The position numbers were made by a program, and so were the translations under genes. Below the pieces are notes generated by a model. That model was not told the origin of the DNA. It saw only the letters and a program-made list of their open reading frames with translations, and did not search any database. A DNA stretch of 64,000 nt, taken from NCBI RefSeq assembly GCF_016403105.1, contig NZ_CP046155.1, forward strand, positions 1,054,001 to 1,118,000. The letters run 5' to 3'. How positions within the stretch are numbered: the stretch's first letter is position 1; the number at the start of each line of letters is the position of its first letter. This stretch comes from Leptolyngbya sp. BL0902. Lineage in GTDB: Bacteria > Cyanobacteriota > Cyanobacteriia > Phormidesmidales > Phormidesmidaceae. Below, in pieces: positions 17,641 to 26,957 of this stretch.

Positions 17641-20600
17641 CTATGGGAACCGCTCCACATTTTGCTGGGCATAGGCCAAGTTGGGCTGGTAGGCCACCGC
17701 CCGATCCTGGGCCGTGGCGTAGTTGGGGTCAGACTCTGGCACCTGCTCCATCAGGGTGATTGCCTGCTGCCAACCCTCAGCGACGGCTTGCCACTCTTCC
17801 CTGGTGCTGGCGGTTTGGGCCAACTGGGAGGCCTGGGTGGCTGCATTCACCGCATCCCGGAACGGGTTGACCGATACGGGTGGCTCAGTGGGCAGCTCCG
17901 TCGGTGGTTCCGTCAGCTCAGTGGGCGGCTCAGTGGGCGGCTCGGTGGGCGGTTCGGTGCCGTCATCGGGAGGTGTCGGAACTTCTACCGGAGGCTGGGT
18001 TACGGGCACATCGGGCTGACGCATCCGGCCCAGCAGTGCCGTAATGCCAAACACCGCCAGCAGCAGCGCCAAGGCCGCCGCCCCAATTCCCAAAATCAGC
18101 TTGAGGCTAGACCCCGACCCCGCCTTACCGGGGGTGCGCTGGTCTACTTCCTCTGGTGATACCGGAGCGAACTTGTGAATAAAGTCGTCGGTGGCATCAG
18201 CGGTATCGGCAGTATCGGCGGTATTAGACGGTTCCTCTTGATGGAATCCGTTGGTGTCGTTGCCCGCAAAGTCATCCTCCGCAAAGGTAAACCCACCATC
18301 CTCATCGTCCGAAGTTAAGTCTGCCTCATTCCAATCAATGGGCGCGAATGCCTCCTCAGCTTCCAGGAATTCCTGCGTCGGCAACTCTGGCGGGAACGTC
18401 TCAGCCGTTGGGCCTGCATCGGGCTCCTGAACTCCGGATTCCTCCTCCCAAGCCATAGAGGCCAAGCCACCTGCCGCCAAACCGCCTGCCGCCAAACCAC
18501 TCGCTAAGCCCAGGTCAACCCCCGCTTCATCTTCCTCGGAGGGCGGCTCGGAGACGCCTTCCCAGGTATCAGAACTTTCAACCGAGGACATATCACCTAA
18601 CTCTTCGCCCCACCCTTCATCTAGGGGAAACTCTTCCCCAAAGGGTGATGTGTCATCCACAACATCCTCGCCAAAATCAGGTACCTCAAAGGCGAAGTCT
18701 TCATTATTCAGGGACTCTTCCTCAAAGTCCGTTGTGCTAAAGGGAGAGGCTTCGCTGGCAGCATCTTCACCAAAATCTGGCACCTCAAAGCCACCAAAAT
18801 CGGGTACTTCAAAGGCGAAATCTTCCGCCGGAGAAGCCTCCTCAAAATCAGTTACATCAACCAGAGGAGGTTCATCTACTGCACCCCCTCCAAAGTTTGG
18901 TGTTTCAAATTCGCTAGAGGTGTCTTCCCCAAAGTCAGGAATATCGAAGGCGCTGTCATCGGTTAACGCCGCGTCTTCAAAGCCTTCTGTCTCAAAGCCT
19001 GCCGATTCAAAGGGGGATTCTTCTGCTAATGATTCTTCGCCAAAATCGGGGATGTCAAATTCACCACCTGCGCCCAAGCTGTCTGCTTCAGCTTCACCGA
19101 TTTCAAACGGAGATGGCTCGCTGGAGATATCTTCCCCAAAGTCAGGAATATCGAAGGCGCTGTCATCGGTTAACGCCGCGTCTTCAAAGCCTTCTGTCTC
19201 AAAGCCTGCCGATTCAAAGGGGGATTCTTCTGCTAATGATTCTTCGCCGAAATCGGGGATGTCAAATTCCCCACCTGCGCCCAAGCTATCTGCTTCAGCT
19301 TCGCCGATTTCAAACGGAGATGGTTCGCTGGAGATATCTTCCCCAAAGTCAGGAATATCGAATGCACTGTCATCGCTTAATGCAGCGTCTTCAAAGCCTT
19401 CTGCCTCAAAGCCTTCTGCCTCAAAGCCTGCTGATTCAAAGGGGGATTCTTCTGCTGATAATTCTCCGCCGAAATCGGGGATGTCAAAGGATTCTTCCGC
19501 ACCCGAAAAATCTTCACCTAAGTCATTGTCTTCAAACGATACGTCTTCCTCATCTTCGCCAAAGTCAGGGGAAGACTCGAAGCTAAGGTCTTCGGTGAGT
19601 GGTGTTTCCTCGAGGCCAGGGCCGCTGTCGCTAAAGGCGAAGTCATCCTCTGATGCCGATTCAGTGTCTACGCTCAGAGAAGATATCTCATCAATGACAG
19701 GCATGGAGAAGGCTCCTGCTCCAATTTCTTCATCATCTGAACTGCTCCACAGATCCTCATCCTCCAATTCAAACGATGGTGGTGCCGTAGTGCCAATGTC
19801 TAATTCAAAATCTGCACTGCTTTCTCCTTCGGCAGACTCCTCATCTAGGGCTAAATCAAGACCAAAGCCACCTTCTTCAAGGGTCTGATCTGACTCTAGA
19901 CTAAAACCACTTTCCTCAGCTAATTCCGCACCCAGATCAAAATCATTTTCTTCGATAGTTGCTTCTGCGCTTAAATCTAGGTCAAAGCCACCTTCCTCGC
20001 CCGATTCCTCCCCTAAATCAAGATCAAAGCTACTTTCTTCGCTTGATTCTGCACCTAAGTCAAAATCAAAGCTGCTTTCTTCCGTCGTTGGCTCTGCATC
20101 TAAATCAAGATCGAAGCTGCTTTCTTCGGTAGCTGCTGCTGAGCCTAAATCTAGGCTGAAATTATTGTCCTCAGCAATAGGCTCTGAACCTAAATCAAGA
20201 TCAAAGCCACCTTCTTCACTTGATTCTGCACCCAAGTCAAAATCAAAACCACTTTCTTCGGTAGCTGCTGAGTCTAAACCTAGATCGAAATCATTGTCCT
20301 CAGCAATAGGCTCTGAACCTAAATCAAGATCAAAGCTACCTTCTTCGCTTGATTCTGCACCCAAGTCAAAATCAAAACTACTTTCTTCTGTGACAGGCTC
20401 TGCACCTAAGTCAAAATCAAAGCCACCTTCTTCGCTTGATTCTGCACCCAAGTCAAAACCTAAGTCTGGGCCGAGATCACTTTCTTCTGTGACAGGCTCT
20501 GCACCTAAGTCCAAGTCAAAGCCACCTTCTTCGCTTGATTCTGCACCCAAGTCAAAACCTAAGTCTGGGCCGAGATCACTTTCTTCTGTGACAGGCTCTG

Positions 20601-22536
20601 TACCTAAGTCTAAGTTAAAGCCACCTTCTTCGCTTAATTCTGCACCTAAATCAAGATCGAAGCTGGTTTCTTCGGTAGCTGCTGCTGAGTCTAAATCTAG
20701 GCCAAAATCACTGTCTTCAGCAATAGGCTCTGTATCTAAGCCTAAGTCAAAGCTACCTTCTTCGCTTGATTCTGCACCTAGGTCAAAATCAAAATCTTCT
20801 TCAGTTGTAGCTTCTGAGTCTAAATCTAGACTGAAGGCACTTTCTTCAACAATAGACTCTGTATCTAAGCCTAGGTCAAAGCTACCTTCTTCGCTTGATT
20901 CTGCACCCAAGTCAAAATCAAAACTACTTTCTTCAGCGATAGGCTCTGTACCTAAGTCTGAGTTAAAGCCACCTTCTTCGCTTGATTCTGCACCTAAATC
21001 AAGATCAAAGCTGGTTTCTTCGGTCGCTTCTGCTGAGCCTAAATCTAGGCCGAAATCATTGTCCTCAGCAAGAGACTCTGTACCTAAGTCCAAGTCAAAG
21101 CCACCTTCTTCGCTTGATTCTGCACCTAGGTCAAAATCCAAGCTGTTGTCTTCAGTTGTAGCTTCTGCACCTAGGTCAAAATCAAAATCTTCTTCTTCAG
21201 TTTTAGCTTCTGAGTCTAAATCTAGGCCGAAGTCACTTCCTTCGCTTGATTCTGCACCCAAGTCAAAATCAAAACTACTTTCTTCGGTAGACGCTTCTGA
21301 GTCTAAACCTAGATCGAAATCACTGTCTTCAGCAATAGGCTCTGTACCTAAATCAAGATCAAAGCCACCTTCTTCGCTTGATTCTGCTCCTAAATCAAAA
21401 TCAAAGTCACTTTCTTCAGTTGTAGATCCTGAGTCTAAATCAAAATCAAAGCTACTTTCTTCAGTTGTAGCTTCTGAGCCTAAATCTAGATCAAGGTCAC
21501 TTTCTTCGCTTGATTCTGCACCTAGGTCAAAATCAAAGTCACTTTCTTCGGTAGTTGCGTCTGTACCCAGGTCAAAATCAAAGTCACTTTCTTCGGTAGT
21601 TGCGTCTGCACCTAAATCTAGGTCAAAGTCGCTTTCTTCATTGGCAGATTCTACGCCGAGGTCAAAATCAAAGCTACCTTCCTCGCCTAATTCTGCACCT
21701 AAGTCTAGGTCGGAATTCCCTTCTTCACTTGATTCTGATGCACCTAGGTCGAAGTCAAAATTACTTTCTTCGATAGTTGATTCTGAGCCTAAATCTAGGT
21801 CAAAGTCACCTTCTTCAGCAAGAGGTTCTGCACCTAGGTCAAACCCAAGGTCTTCTTGGGTGGTGGATGGCTCTAGGTCGAGGTCAAAATCGCTGGTGAC
21901 AGCAGCAGAGTTTAGGCCTAAATCTAAATCGAAGTCACTATCATTAGTGATGTCGAGATTGAGGCCAAAATCATCGGTAATGCTGGGAGTTTCGTCGTCA
22001 AAGTTTAGGTCTGAGGGGGTGCTGTCTAGAATGGAAGCGTCAAAATCGAGATTGTCGTCGGTGGTGTTGGGGTCAAAGACGATGGACTCAAAGGCGCTAT
22101 CAAAATCGCTGGTGTCGGTGTCAAGCCCCGTATCAGCCAAACCAAGATCGAGGTCGTCGGTGAGGGGAGCATCTAGGTCTAGGGCGTCAAGGTCTAGGGC
22201 CTCTGAGCCCATACCTTGACTGGGTGGCGGTGCCCCTTCTCTCATGGGGATGAGTTCTGTCCAGGCGACGGCGTTGGCCCCCTGCTGTTTGCCGCTCACG
22301 CTGAGGTGATCTACCGTAGCCAAGCCAAGCCCGGTGATGCCCATTTTGACGTAGTTGACCAGATCACTTTGGGCCGGAACGCCAGCGGCTTCGAGCACCA
22401 CCTGCAACAGGTTCCCCTGCTGAGTCACATAGGCTGTGATACCTTTGCTCTCTAGGTGCTGGTTCATGAGCGCGGCGATGGCGTCAGGTTGACCTTGCCT
22501 TGCCAGTTGCAGAACTTCAGGGGGCGTTGTAGACAT
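17641..22536 (-). CDS. Giant acidic repeat membrane protein, cyanobacterial
   Basis: I do not recognise a function for this 1631-residue protein. Visible order: an N-terminal globular domain (about 1-100, 'EVLQLARQGQPDAIAALMNQHL'). Next comes a hyperacidic repeat region (about 110-930) of some thirty to forty units built on 'FDFDLGAESSEEG' and 'FDLDLGTEPIAEDS'. A second repeat family (about 960-1340) is built on 'FDIPDFGEDISSEPSPF'. One transmembrane helix lies near 1475-1500 ('LILGIGAAALALLLAVFGI'). A Pro/Thr/Glu linker (EPPTEPPTEPPTE) and a C-terminal 70-residue helical domain ('TREEWQAVAEGWQQAITLMEQVPESDPNYATAQ') complete it. I recall related N- and C-terminal modules in other cyanobacterial proteins. 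Topology suggests an acidic cytoplasmic brush with an extracytoplasmic C-terminus. Few Lys/Arg occur in the repeats. Confidence 0.85.
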   Translation of the reverse strand: MSTTPPEVLQLARQGQPDAIAALMNQHLESKGITAYVTQQGNLLQVVLEAAGVPAQSDLVNYVKMGITGLGLATVDHLSVSGKQQGANAVAWTELIPMREGAPPPSQGMGSEALDLDALDLDAPLTDDLDLGLADTGLDTDTSDFDSAFESIVFDPNTTDDNLDFDASILDSTPSDLNFDDETPSITDDFGLNLDITNDSDFDLDLGLNSAAVTSDFDLDLEPSTTQEDLGFDLGAEPLAEEGDFDLDLGSESTIEESNFDFDLGASESSEEGNSDLDLGAELGEEGSFDFDLGVESANEESDFDLDLGADATTEESDFDFDLGTDATTEESDFDFDLGAESSEESDLDLDLGSEATTEESSFDFDLDSGSTTEESDFDFDLGAESSEEGGFDLDLGTEPIAEDSDFDLGLDSEASTEESSFDFDLGAESSEGSDFGLDLDSEAKTEEEDFDFDLGAEATTEDNSLDFDLGAESSEEGGFDLDLGTESLAEDNDFGLDLGSAEATEETSFDLDLGAESSEEGGFNSDLGTEPIAEESSFDFDLGAESSEEGSFDLGLDTESIVEESAFSLDLDSEATTEEDFDFDLGAESSEEGSFDLGLDTEPIAEDSDFGLDLDSAAATEETSFDLDLGAELSEEGGFNLDLGTEPVTEESDLGPDLGFDLGAESSEEGGFDLDLGAEPVTEESDLGPDLGFDLGAESSEEGGFDFDLGAEPVTEESSFDFDLGAESSEEGSFDLDLGSEPIAEDNDFDLGLDSAATEESGFDFDLGAESSEEGGFDLDLGSEPIAEDNNFSLDLGSAAATEESSFDLDLDAEPTTEESSFDFDLGAESSEESSFDLDLGEESGEEGGFDLDLSAEATIEENDFDLGAELAEESGFSLESDQTLEEGGFGLDLALDEESAEGESSADFELDIGTTAPPSFELEDEDLWSSSDDEEIGAGAFSMPVIDEISSLSVDTESASEDDFAFSDSGPGLEETPLTEDLSFESSPDFGEDEEDVSFEDNDLGEDFSGAEESFDIPDFGGELSAEESPFESAGFEAEGFEAEGFEDAALSDDSAFDIPDFGEDISSEPSPFEIGEAEADSLGAGGEFDIPDFGEESLAEESPFESAGFETEGFEDAALTDDSAFDIPDFGEDISSEPSPFEIGEAEADSLGAGGEFDIPDFGEESLAEESPFESAGFETEGFEDAALTDDSAFDIPDFGEDTSSEFETPNFGGGAVDEPPLVDVTDFEEASPAEDFAFEVPDFGGFEVPDFGEDAASEASPFSTTDFEEESLNNEDFAFEVPDFGEDVVDDTSPFGEEFPLDEGWGEELGDMSSVESSDTWEGVSEPPSEEDEAGVDLGLASGLAAGGLAAGGLASMAWEEESGVQEPDAGPTAETFPPELPTQEFLEAEEAFAPIDWNEADLTSDDEDGGFTFAEDDFAGNDTNGFHQEEPSNTADTADTADATDDFIHKFAPVSPEEVDQRTPGKAGSGSSLKLILGIGAAALALLLAVFGITALLGRMRQPDVPVTQPPVEVPTPPDDGTEPPTEPPTEPPTELTEPPTELPTEPPVSVNPFRDAVNAATQASQLAQTASTREEWQAVAEGWQQAITLMEQVPESDPNYATAQDRAVAYQPNLAYAQQNVERFP
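18900..19480 (-). repeat. Long coding tandem repeat (IPDFGED family)
   Basis: Units of roughly 200 bp repeat almost exactly: about 18920-19120, 19130-19320, and a diverged third to 19480. The near-identity at DNA level implies recent duplication or gene conversion. Confidence 0.85.
19700..22210 (-). repeat. Coding tandem repeats (DFDLG family)
   Basis: Imperfect 20-30-codon units with shared nucleotide blocks such as TCAAAATCAAA and CTTCTTCGCTTGATTC on the + strand. Two near-identical 120-bp copies are around 20405-20590. Recombination-prone; length is likely to vary between strains. Confidence 0.85.
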
Positions 22537-22837
22537 GGTGGTCTTAGAATTCAGTGAATTCAGCTAAGGGGCCGAAGAATTCCTTATAGTATGCCCGGAG
22601 TGTTTGATCTTGGCACATCTCCATAGCTAGACTTGTTCAGATGTAACGATGTTTGTAATAGACGGGGGCTCTCCATGACCATGGTGGGGTGATCATGGAG
22701 CAAAGGGGAGAACAGGGTCACTGTTATCGCTTGCGAGCCGCGACAGCAAATGAACTAGACCACCAACAGCGAACCCACCACGGACTGAGTTACCGGGTGG
22801 GTTCGGCTCTAAATCCCTGATTGGGAGGTAGGTTTAT
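22537..22837. other. Intergenic region with two inverted repeats
   Basis: 301 bp upstream of the repeat protein and downstream of the peroxiredoxin, both minus strand. It holds three GAATTC sites near the repeat-protein start. An 8-bp inverted repeat CTCCATGA/TCATGGAG lies at 22671-22678 and 22693-22700. A 10-bp hairpin CGAACCCACC/GGTGGGTTCG lies at 22770-22779 and 22796-22805; it could be a peroxiredoxin terminator but has no T-run. No gene seen. Confidence 0.55.
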
Positions 22838-23386
22838 CTAGGTGTTGGCCTGAAGATTGTCTAGGGTTGCTAGCACTTCTTTGCTGTGGATCACTGGACG
22901 TACCCCTAGGAACTGGGCGCGAAGGATACCGTCGGGATCGATAACGTAGGTGTGGCGCAGGGAAGCTGCCCCTAGCCAAGACCCATAGGCTTTGCTGACC
23001 TGGCCATTGGGGTCAGACAACAGGGGAAACTCAATGCCCTCAGCGTCGCAGAACTCGGCGTGGGAGTCTACACTATCGGCGCTGACGCCCAGAATTTGGG
23101 CATTACGGGCCTGATAGGCGGCCAAATCCCGCTGGAAGCGCTGGGCCTCGATGGTGCAGCCGGAGGTGAAATCGCGGGGATAGAAATACAGCACCACCCA
23201 CTGATTGCGGAAATCGGCCAAGGACACATCCCCATCGCCGCTGTTGGTGGGCAGGGTGAACTCTGGGGCAGGGCTACCGATGGGGGGCTGAGGGCCTCCC
23301 ATGGCCAAGGCAGGGGGTGGATCGATGACCCAAGTCAACCCAACCAGGCATAGGCCCAAGAAAATCGAGAAAAAACGATGACCCAT
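22838..23386 (-). CDS. Exported PrxQ/Bcp-like peroxiredoxin
   Basis: A 182-residue thiol peroxidase of the AhpC-TSA fold. The peroxidatic Cys sits in 'FYPRDFTSGCTIEAQ'. The PrxQ resolving Cys five residues later is absent (the position is Gln); a different Cys follows in 'HAEFCDAEG'. The ATG at 23386 starts a clear signal peptide (MGHRFFSIFLGLCLVGLTWV, cleavage near 'ALAMG'), placing it in the thylakoid lumen or periplasm; the frame is open 20 codons further upstream. It differs from the cytosolic PrxQ at 51414, which keeps both cysteines. Likely role is peroxide removal outside the cytoplasm. Confidence 0.9.
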   Translation of the reverse strand: MGHRFFSIFLGLCLVGLTWVIDPPPALAMGGPQPPIGSPAPEFTLPTNSGDGDVSLADFRNQWVVLYFYPRDFTSGCTIEAQRFQRDLAAYQARNAQILGVSADSVDSHAEFCDAEGIEFPLLSDPNGQVSKAYGSWLGAASLRHTYVIDPDGILRAQFLGVRPVIHSKEVLATLDNLQANT

Positions 23387-23546
23387 AAGGCTATATCGAT
23401 AGAAGGTCAGGGTAAATGAGATAACGTTACTTAAATTAACACTCATTAGCCCTGAGCCTTCGTCTCCCGCCCACTCCGGGGTGGGAGGTAGTTACGGACA
23501 CGGCGGTGGCTGGATTTAAGGATGTCGCCAGCGAAAGGGGGGAGCC

Positions 23547-23999
23547 ATGCGAGTGGTCGTACAACGGGTCACAGCGTCCCGCGTATGGGTTGCGGGGGAA
23601 GTGGTGGGATCCATTGGCCGAGGGCTAAACCTGCTGGTGGGCATTGCCCCCACAGATACGGCGGCAGAACTGGACTGGATGGCCCGAAAATGCTTGGATT
23701 TACGGCTTTTTCCGGCCCTAGATAGGGATCGCTGGGAGCGGTCTGTCCAGGAGATTCAGGGCGAGATTCTCGTAGTTAGCCAGTTCACCCTCTACGGTGA
23801 CTGTCGCAAAGGTCGGCGTCCGTCCTTCGACAAAGCGGCCCCGCCCGCCCAGGCCGAAGCCCTCTACGATCAGTTTGTGGAACGCCTGCGAGCCAGCGGA
23901 TTGCGCGTCGAAACTGGGCACTTTGGGGCCATGATGCAGGTAGACATCACCAACGATGGCCCCGTCACCCTGCTGCTGGAGCGAGAAGCCCAGGATTAG
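23547..23999 (+). CDS. dtd: D-aminoacyl-tRNA deacylase
   Basis: A 150-residue Dtd that hydrolyses D-aminoacyl-tRNAs (and Gly-tRNA-Ala) to keep translation homochiral. The two active-site motifs are intact: SQFTLYGD (about residues 78-85) and the cross-subunit NDGPVT near the C-terminus with its cis Gly-Pro. Start 'MRVVVQRV' is canonical, preceded by GGGGGGAGCC as a Shine-Dalgarno-like stretch. It is divergent from the peroxiredoxin and convergent with the next gene. Confidence 0.97.
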   Translation: MRVVVQRVTASRVWVAGEVVGSIGRGLNLLVGIAPTDTAAELDWMARKCLDLRLFPALDRDRWERSVQEIQGEILVVSQFTLYGDCRKGRRPSFDKAAPPAQAEALYDQFVERLRASGLRVETGHFGAMMQVDITNDGPVTLLLEREAQD

Positions 24000-24031
24000 G
24001 GAGCCGTCAGAGAGGGCTTGATCTAGAGTGC

Positions 24032-24829
24032 TTAATCCACGGGCACCCGGCGCGTTTCCACGACCATGCCGTCTTCCCGGATAATCACAGCGGAAATCCA
24101 GCGCTGGTCGGGGCTGCTGGGGGCAGTACCCACCCGATACAGCCCCCCCGCGCTGAGCACATCAAACACCACCGGGCGGGGCTCGAAGAAGTCGATAGCC
24201 GTCACCCCTTCATCCACGGCGACCCCCATCAAAGATCGGCCCTCCAGGGGTTCCATGACGATGGTATCGAAGGCAAAGGACTGGCCGGGAGACAGGCGAT
24301 TGGGCAGCAGGGTTTGCAGGGTGGGCGGGTTGGTGCCGGAGGTGATGCGGCTCGTTTCCGACAGGGTGTCTTGGCGGACAATTTGGCCATTTTCTAAACG
24401 CTGCCGCGAAGTGACATCGGCGGTCAGGTTCAGCCGTCGGTCGGGCAAGACCTGCACCCCATTGACCTGCGTCCGAGTTTCGAGGGTGTAGGTGCCTGGG
24501 CCTGCTGCCTCCCAGCTCAGCAACTCTACCTCGTAGGTCAGGGTGCTGTACTGCTGCCAGAAGGTTTCCAGGGTTTGGCGCAGTTGGCTATGGTCAAAGC
24601 CCGTATCGCTGGTGAAGGTGGTGCTGTAGGCCGCCATCACGGCCTCAAGATCCTGGGCATTGGCGGCGGTTTCAATCCGCTCTAGGGTTTGGCGCACCGC
24701 TGCGGGGGCCGTTGTTGCCGTCGCGGCCCAGGCCGGAGCGCTACCTAGTCCCAAGGTCAGCACCCAGGCCGACCCTGCCAAGCCACCCATGCGCCCGATG
24801 GCCGATAAACCCACACCACACTGCCCCAT
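24032..24829 (-). CDS. Exported NTF2-like/SnoaL-like hypothetical protein
   Basis: A 265-residue protein of unknown function. A signal peptide (about 1-35, ending 'SAPAWA') is followed by an NTF2/SnoaL-like first half ('ETAANAQDLEAVMAAYSTTFTSDTGFDHSQLRQTLETFWQQY'). A second beta-rich half runs to the end. The ATG at 24829 is preferred over one 16 codons earlier because AGGAG lies 6 bases before it and it starts the signal peptide directly. Probably periplasmic or lipid-facing; ligand unknown. Divergent from murG, sharing the promoter region. Confidence 0.75.
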   Translation of the reverse strand: MGQCGVGLSAIGRMGGLAGSAWVLTLGLGSAPAWAATATTAPAAVRQTLERIETAANAQDLEAVMAAYSTTFTSDTGFDHSQLRQTLETFWQQYSTLTYEVELLSWEAAGPGTYTLETRTQVNGVQVLPDRRLNLTADVTSRQRLENGQIVRQDTLSETSRITSGTNPPTLQTLLPNRLSPGQSFAFDTIVMEPLEGRSLMGVAVDEGVTAIDFFEPRPVVFDVLSAGGLYRVGTAPSSPDQRWISAVIIREDGMVVETRRVPVD

Positions 24830-24967
24830 ACCGATCTCCTCACCAAAAATTGACGCCTGCGGGAACACGGACGCCATCGGCCCGGTTTGCGTTCCCTTAG
24901 CACAAGCTTAGGGCAAGGGACAAGGAGTTGGTATAGTGAAAAGCGTTTTTACGGGCGAGAAAAGACC

Positions 24968-26134
24968 GTGGCCCAAACCGATTCATCCCCTCCGTTGAAT
25001 CTGCCCCATCTAGACGCCGATCCGTCGATGACAGGGCAACCGATGGCCCAACGCTCTATGGCCGATCAGCGAGGCAAAATCCTGGTTGCCGCCAGTGGCA
25101 CTGGGGGGCACCTGTTCCCAGCCCTGGCCACCGCCGCCGAGCTTCAGCGCCTGGGCTATACCCTGGAATGGCTGGGGGTGCCGGATCGCCTGGAAACGAC
25201 TCTGGTAGCCGATCAGTACCCTCTGCATACGGTGAAACTGGCGGGGCTTCAGGGACGGCCTGGGGTGCGGACGCTGCGGCTGCTGAGCCAGTGTGCCCTA
25301 GCCACGCGGCGGGTGCGGAAAATTTTGAAACAGGGCCAGTTTAGCGGCGTGTTTACCACCGGGGGCTACATTGCCGCCCCGGCCATCCTTGCGGCCCACT
25401 CCTTGGGCCTGCCCACGGTCTTGCACGAATCCAACGCCCTGCCAGGGAAAGTTACCCGCTGGCTGAGTTCCTGGTGCACCACCGTGGCCGTGGGGTTTGA
25501 GGCTGCTGTGTCCTATCTTCCCAAGGCCCACACCGTCACCGTGGGCACCCCCGTGCGGGACGATTTTTTGGCCGTTCCGTCCCCGGCCCTAGTCGATCCC
25601 GTCATCCCTGAAGACGTACCGCTGATCCTGATCTTTGGTGGCAGTCAAGGGGCCGTGGCGGTGAATCGTTTGGTGCGCCAAGCTGCCCCTGCTTGGTTAG
25701 AGCAGGGTGCGTGGATTATCCACCAAACCGGGAATAACGACCCTGATACCGACGCCCTCAGCCATCCCCACTACATCCACCGTCCTTTTTTCAACACCAT
25801 GGCGGCGCTGCTGAACCGGGCAGATCTAGCCCTCTGTCGTTCTGGCGCGGGCACCCTCACCGAGCTGGCCATCACCCGCACCCCCTCCCTACTGATTCCC
25901 TACCCCTCGGCGGCGGAGGATCACCAAACCATCAACGCCCGTGTATTTAGCGATGCCGGAGCAGCCCAGCTTTTGCCCCAGAAGGAGCTAACGGCAGAAC
26001 ACCTAGCCGACACCGTCACCCAGCTTTTGCAACACCCCGACCGCCTCGACACCATGGCCACCGCCGCAGGGCGTCTGGCGGTGCGAGACAGCGCCCAAAA
26101 ACTGGCAACCTTGGTGCAGCAGGTGATGGGGTAA
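24968..26134 (+). CDS. murG: MurG UDP-GlcNAc:lipid I N-acetylglucosaminyltransferase
   Basis: A GT28 glycosyltransferase that converts lipid I to lipid II at the inner face of the plasma membrane in peptidoglycan synthesis. The glycine-rich ASGTGGHLFPALATA loop follows the first beta strand. 'FTTGGYIAAPAILAA', 'LHESNALPGKVTR', 'IFGGSQGA' and the donor-binding 'CRSGAGTLTELA' are all present. The start is uncertain: a GTG at 24968 and ATGs at 25028, 25043 and 25058 all precede the conserved 'KILVAASGTGG'. The TTG-started frame at 24887 overlaps the promoter, so I prefer 24968. A TATAGT -10-like box is at about 24932. Confidence 0.93.
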   Translation: MAQTDSSPPLNLPHLDADPSMTGQPMAQRSMADQRGKILVAASGTGGHLFPALATAAELQRLGYTLEWLGVPDRLETTLVADQYPLHTVKLAGLQGRPGVRTLRLLSQCALATRRVRKILKQGQFSGVFTTGGYIAAPAILAAHSLGLPTVLHESNALPGKVTRWLSSWCTTVAVGFEAAVSYLPKAHTVTVGTPVRDDFLAVPSPALVDPVIPEDVPLILIFGGSQGAVAVNRLVRQAAPAWLEQGAWIIHQTGNNDPDTDALSHPHYIHRPFFNTMAALLNRADLALCRSGAGTLTELAITRTPSLLIPYPSAAEDHQTINARVFSDAGAAQLLPQKELTAEHLADTVTQLLQHPDRLDTMATAAGRLAVRDSAQKLATLVQQVMG

Positions 26135-26145
26135 CGCCCTCCCCC

Positions 26146-26226
26146 CAGTTCCTCTCCCTGTGGGAGAGGAGAGCTAGAAAGGTTCAAAGTCCCTCTCCCC
26201 ATGGGAGAGGGATTTAGGGTGAGGGC
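26146..26226. repeat. REP-like palindromic repeat pair after murG
   Basis: Two palindromes: CCTCTCCC-TGT-GGGAGAGG (26151-26169) and CCCTCTCCC-CAT-GGGAGAGGG (26191-26211), the second followed by ATTTAGGGTGAGGGC. Related copies are near 26961 and 51219. A dispersed cyanobacterial repeat, possibly also acting as a terminator. Confidence 0.8.
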
Positions 26227-26407
26227 TAACGACGCGGCTGGGGGCAGATATCTTCACGCTTGCAGTCTTTACTTAACCCGAACTGAGGCTAGAACTACCG
26301 TTTCAAGATTCTCCTAGGCCAGACCAGCAGCCCTTTGGTAGGCTAATCTAAAGAGCAATGGTTTCCTGCACCCCTGTTTTCCTAGCCCTCATTGGTGGAC
26401 GTCATCT

Positions 26408-26929
26408 ATGCCCAGAACCCAGCGTAACGACAACTTCATCGACAAGTCCTTTACGGTGATGGCGGACATGATTCTGAAGATGATGCCCGCCAAAAAAAGT
26501 GAGAAGGAAGCCTTCGCCTACTACCGAGATGGCATGTCGGCCCAGGCCGATGGCGAGTATGCCGAAGCCATGGAAAACTACCGCGAAGCCCTCACCCTAG
26601 AGGAAGACCCCTACGACCGCAGCTTTATTCTGTACAACATGGGCTTGATCCACGCCAGCAACGGCGAGCACGAACTGGCCATGGAAAAGTACCAGGAAGC
26701 TATCGACCTCAACCCCCGCATGTGCCAAGCCCTCAACAACATGGCCGTGATCTACCACTACAAGGGCGAACAGGCCGAAGCGGCTGGGGATAGCGACTCC
26801 GCCGAAACCTACTTCGACGAAGCCGCCCGCTACTGGCTGGAGGCCATCACCATCGCCCCCAACAACTACATCGAAGCCCAAAACTGGATGAAAAACACCG
26901 GGCGTCTGAAGAACGACATCTTCTTCTAA
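26408..26929 (+). CDS. ycf3: Photosystem I assembly protein Ycf3
   Basis: A 173-residue TPR protein required for photosystem I assembly at the thylakoid. Start '[24 protein letters not shown]' and tail '[15 protein letters not shown]' are diagnostic of Ycf3. Three TPRs lie at roughly 35-68, 72-105 and 120-153 ('[28 protein letters not shown]' and following). Family length is about 170, so complete. It stands alone between repeat-bearing gaps. Strong marker of an oxygenic phototroph. Confidence 0.98.
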   Translation: MPRTQRNDNFIDKSFTVMADMILKMMPAKKSEKEAFAYYRDGMSAQADGEYAEAMENYREALTLEEDPYDRSFILYNMGLIHASNGEHELAMEKYQEAIDLNPRMCQALNNMAVIYHYKGEQAEAAGDSDSAETYFDEAARYWLEAITIAPNNYIEAQNWMKNTGRLKNDIFF

Positions 26930-26957
26930 GTCCATCCTCTTCTAAGTCCGTCCTCCA

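Noticed and set aside
18650..19888. 412-codon Ser/Lys-rich frame on the + strand
   Set aside because: Same cause: shadow of the IPDFGED repeats of the minus-strand gene.
19700..22210. Repeat array resembling CRISPR at first glance
   Set aside because: Repeats are imperfect, contiguous and in frame within one long coding sequence; there are no unique spacers and no cas genes.
20165..22219. 684-codon Ser/Lys/Pro-rich frame on the + strand
   Set aside because: Exact antisense of the acidic repeat gene; the repeat's codon bias simply removes stops from this frame. Composition is a mirror of the DFDLG repeats and it has no start context.
22770..22805. Strong terminator for the exported peroxiredoxin
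   Set aside because: A 10-bp stem is there, but no T-run follows on the minus strand; recorded only as a hairpin.
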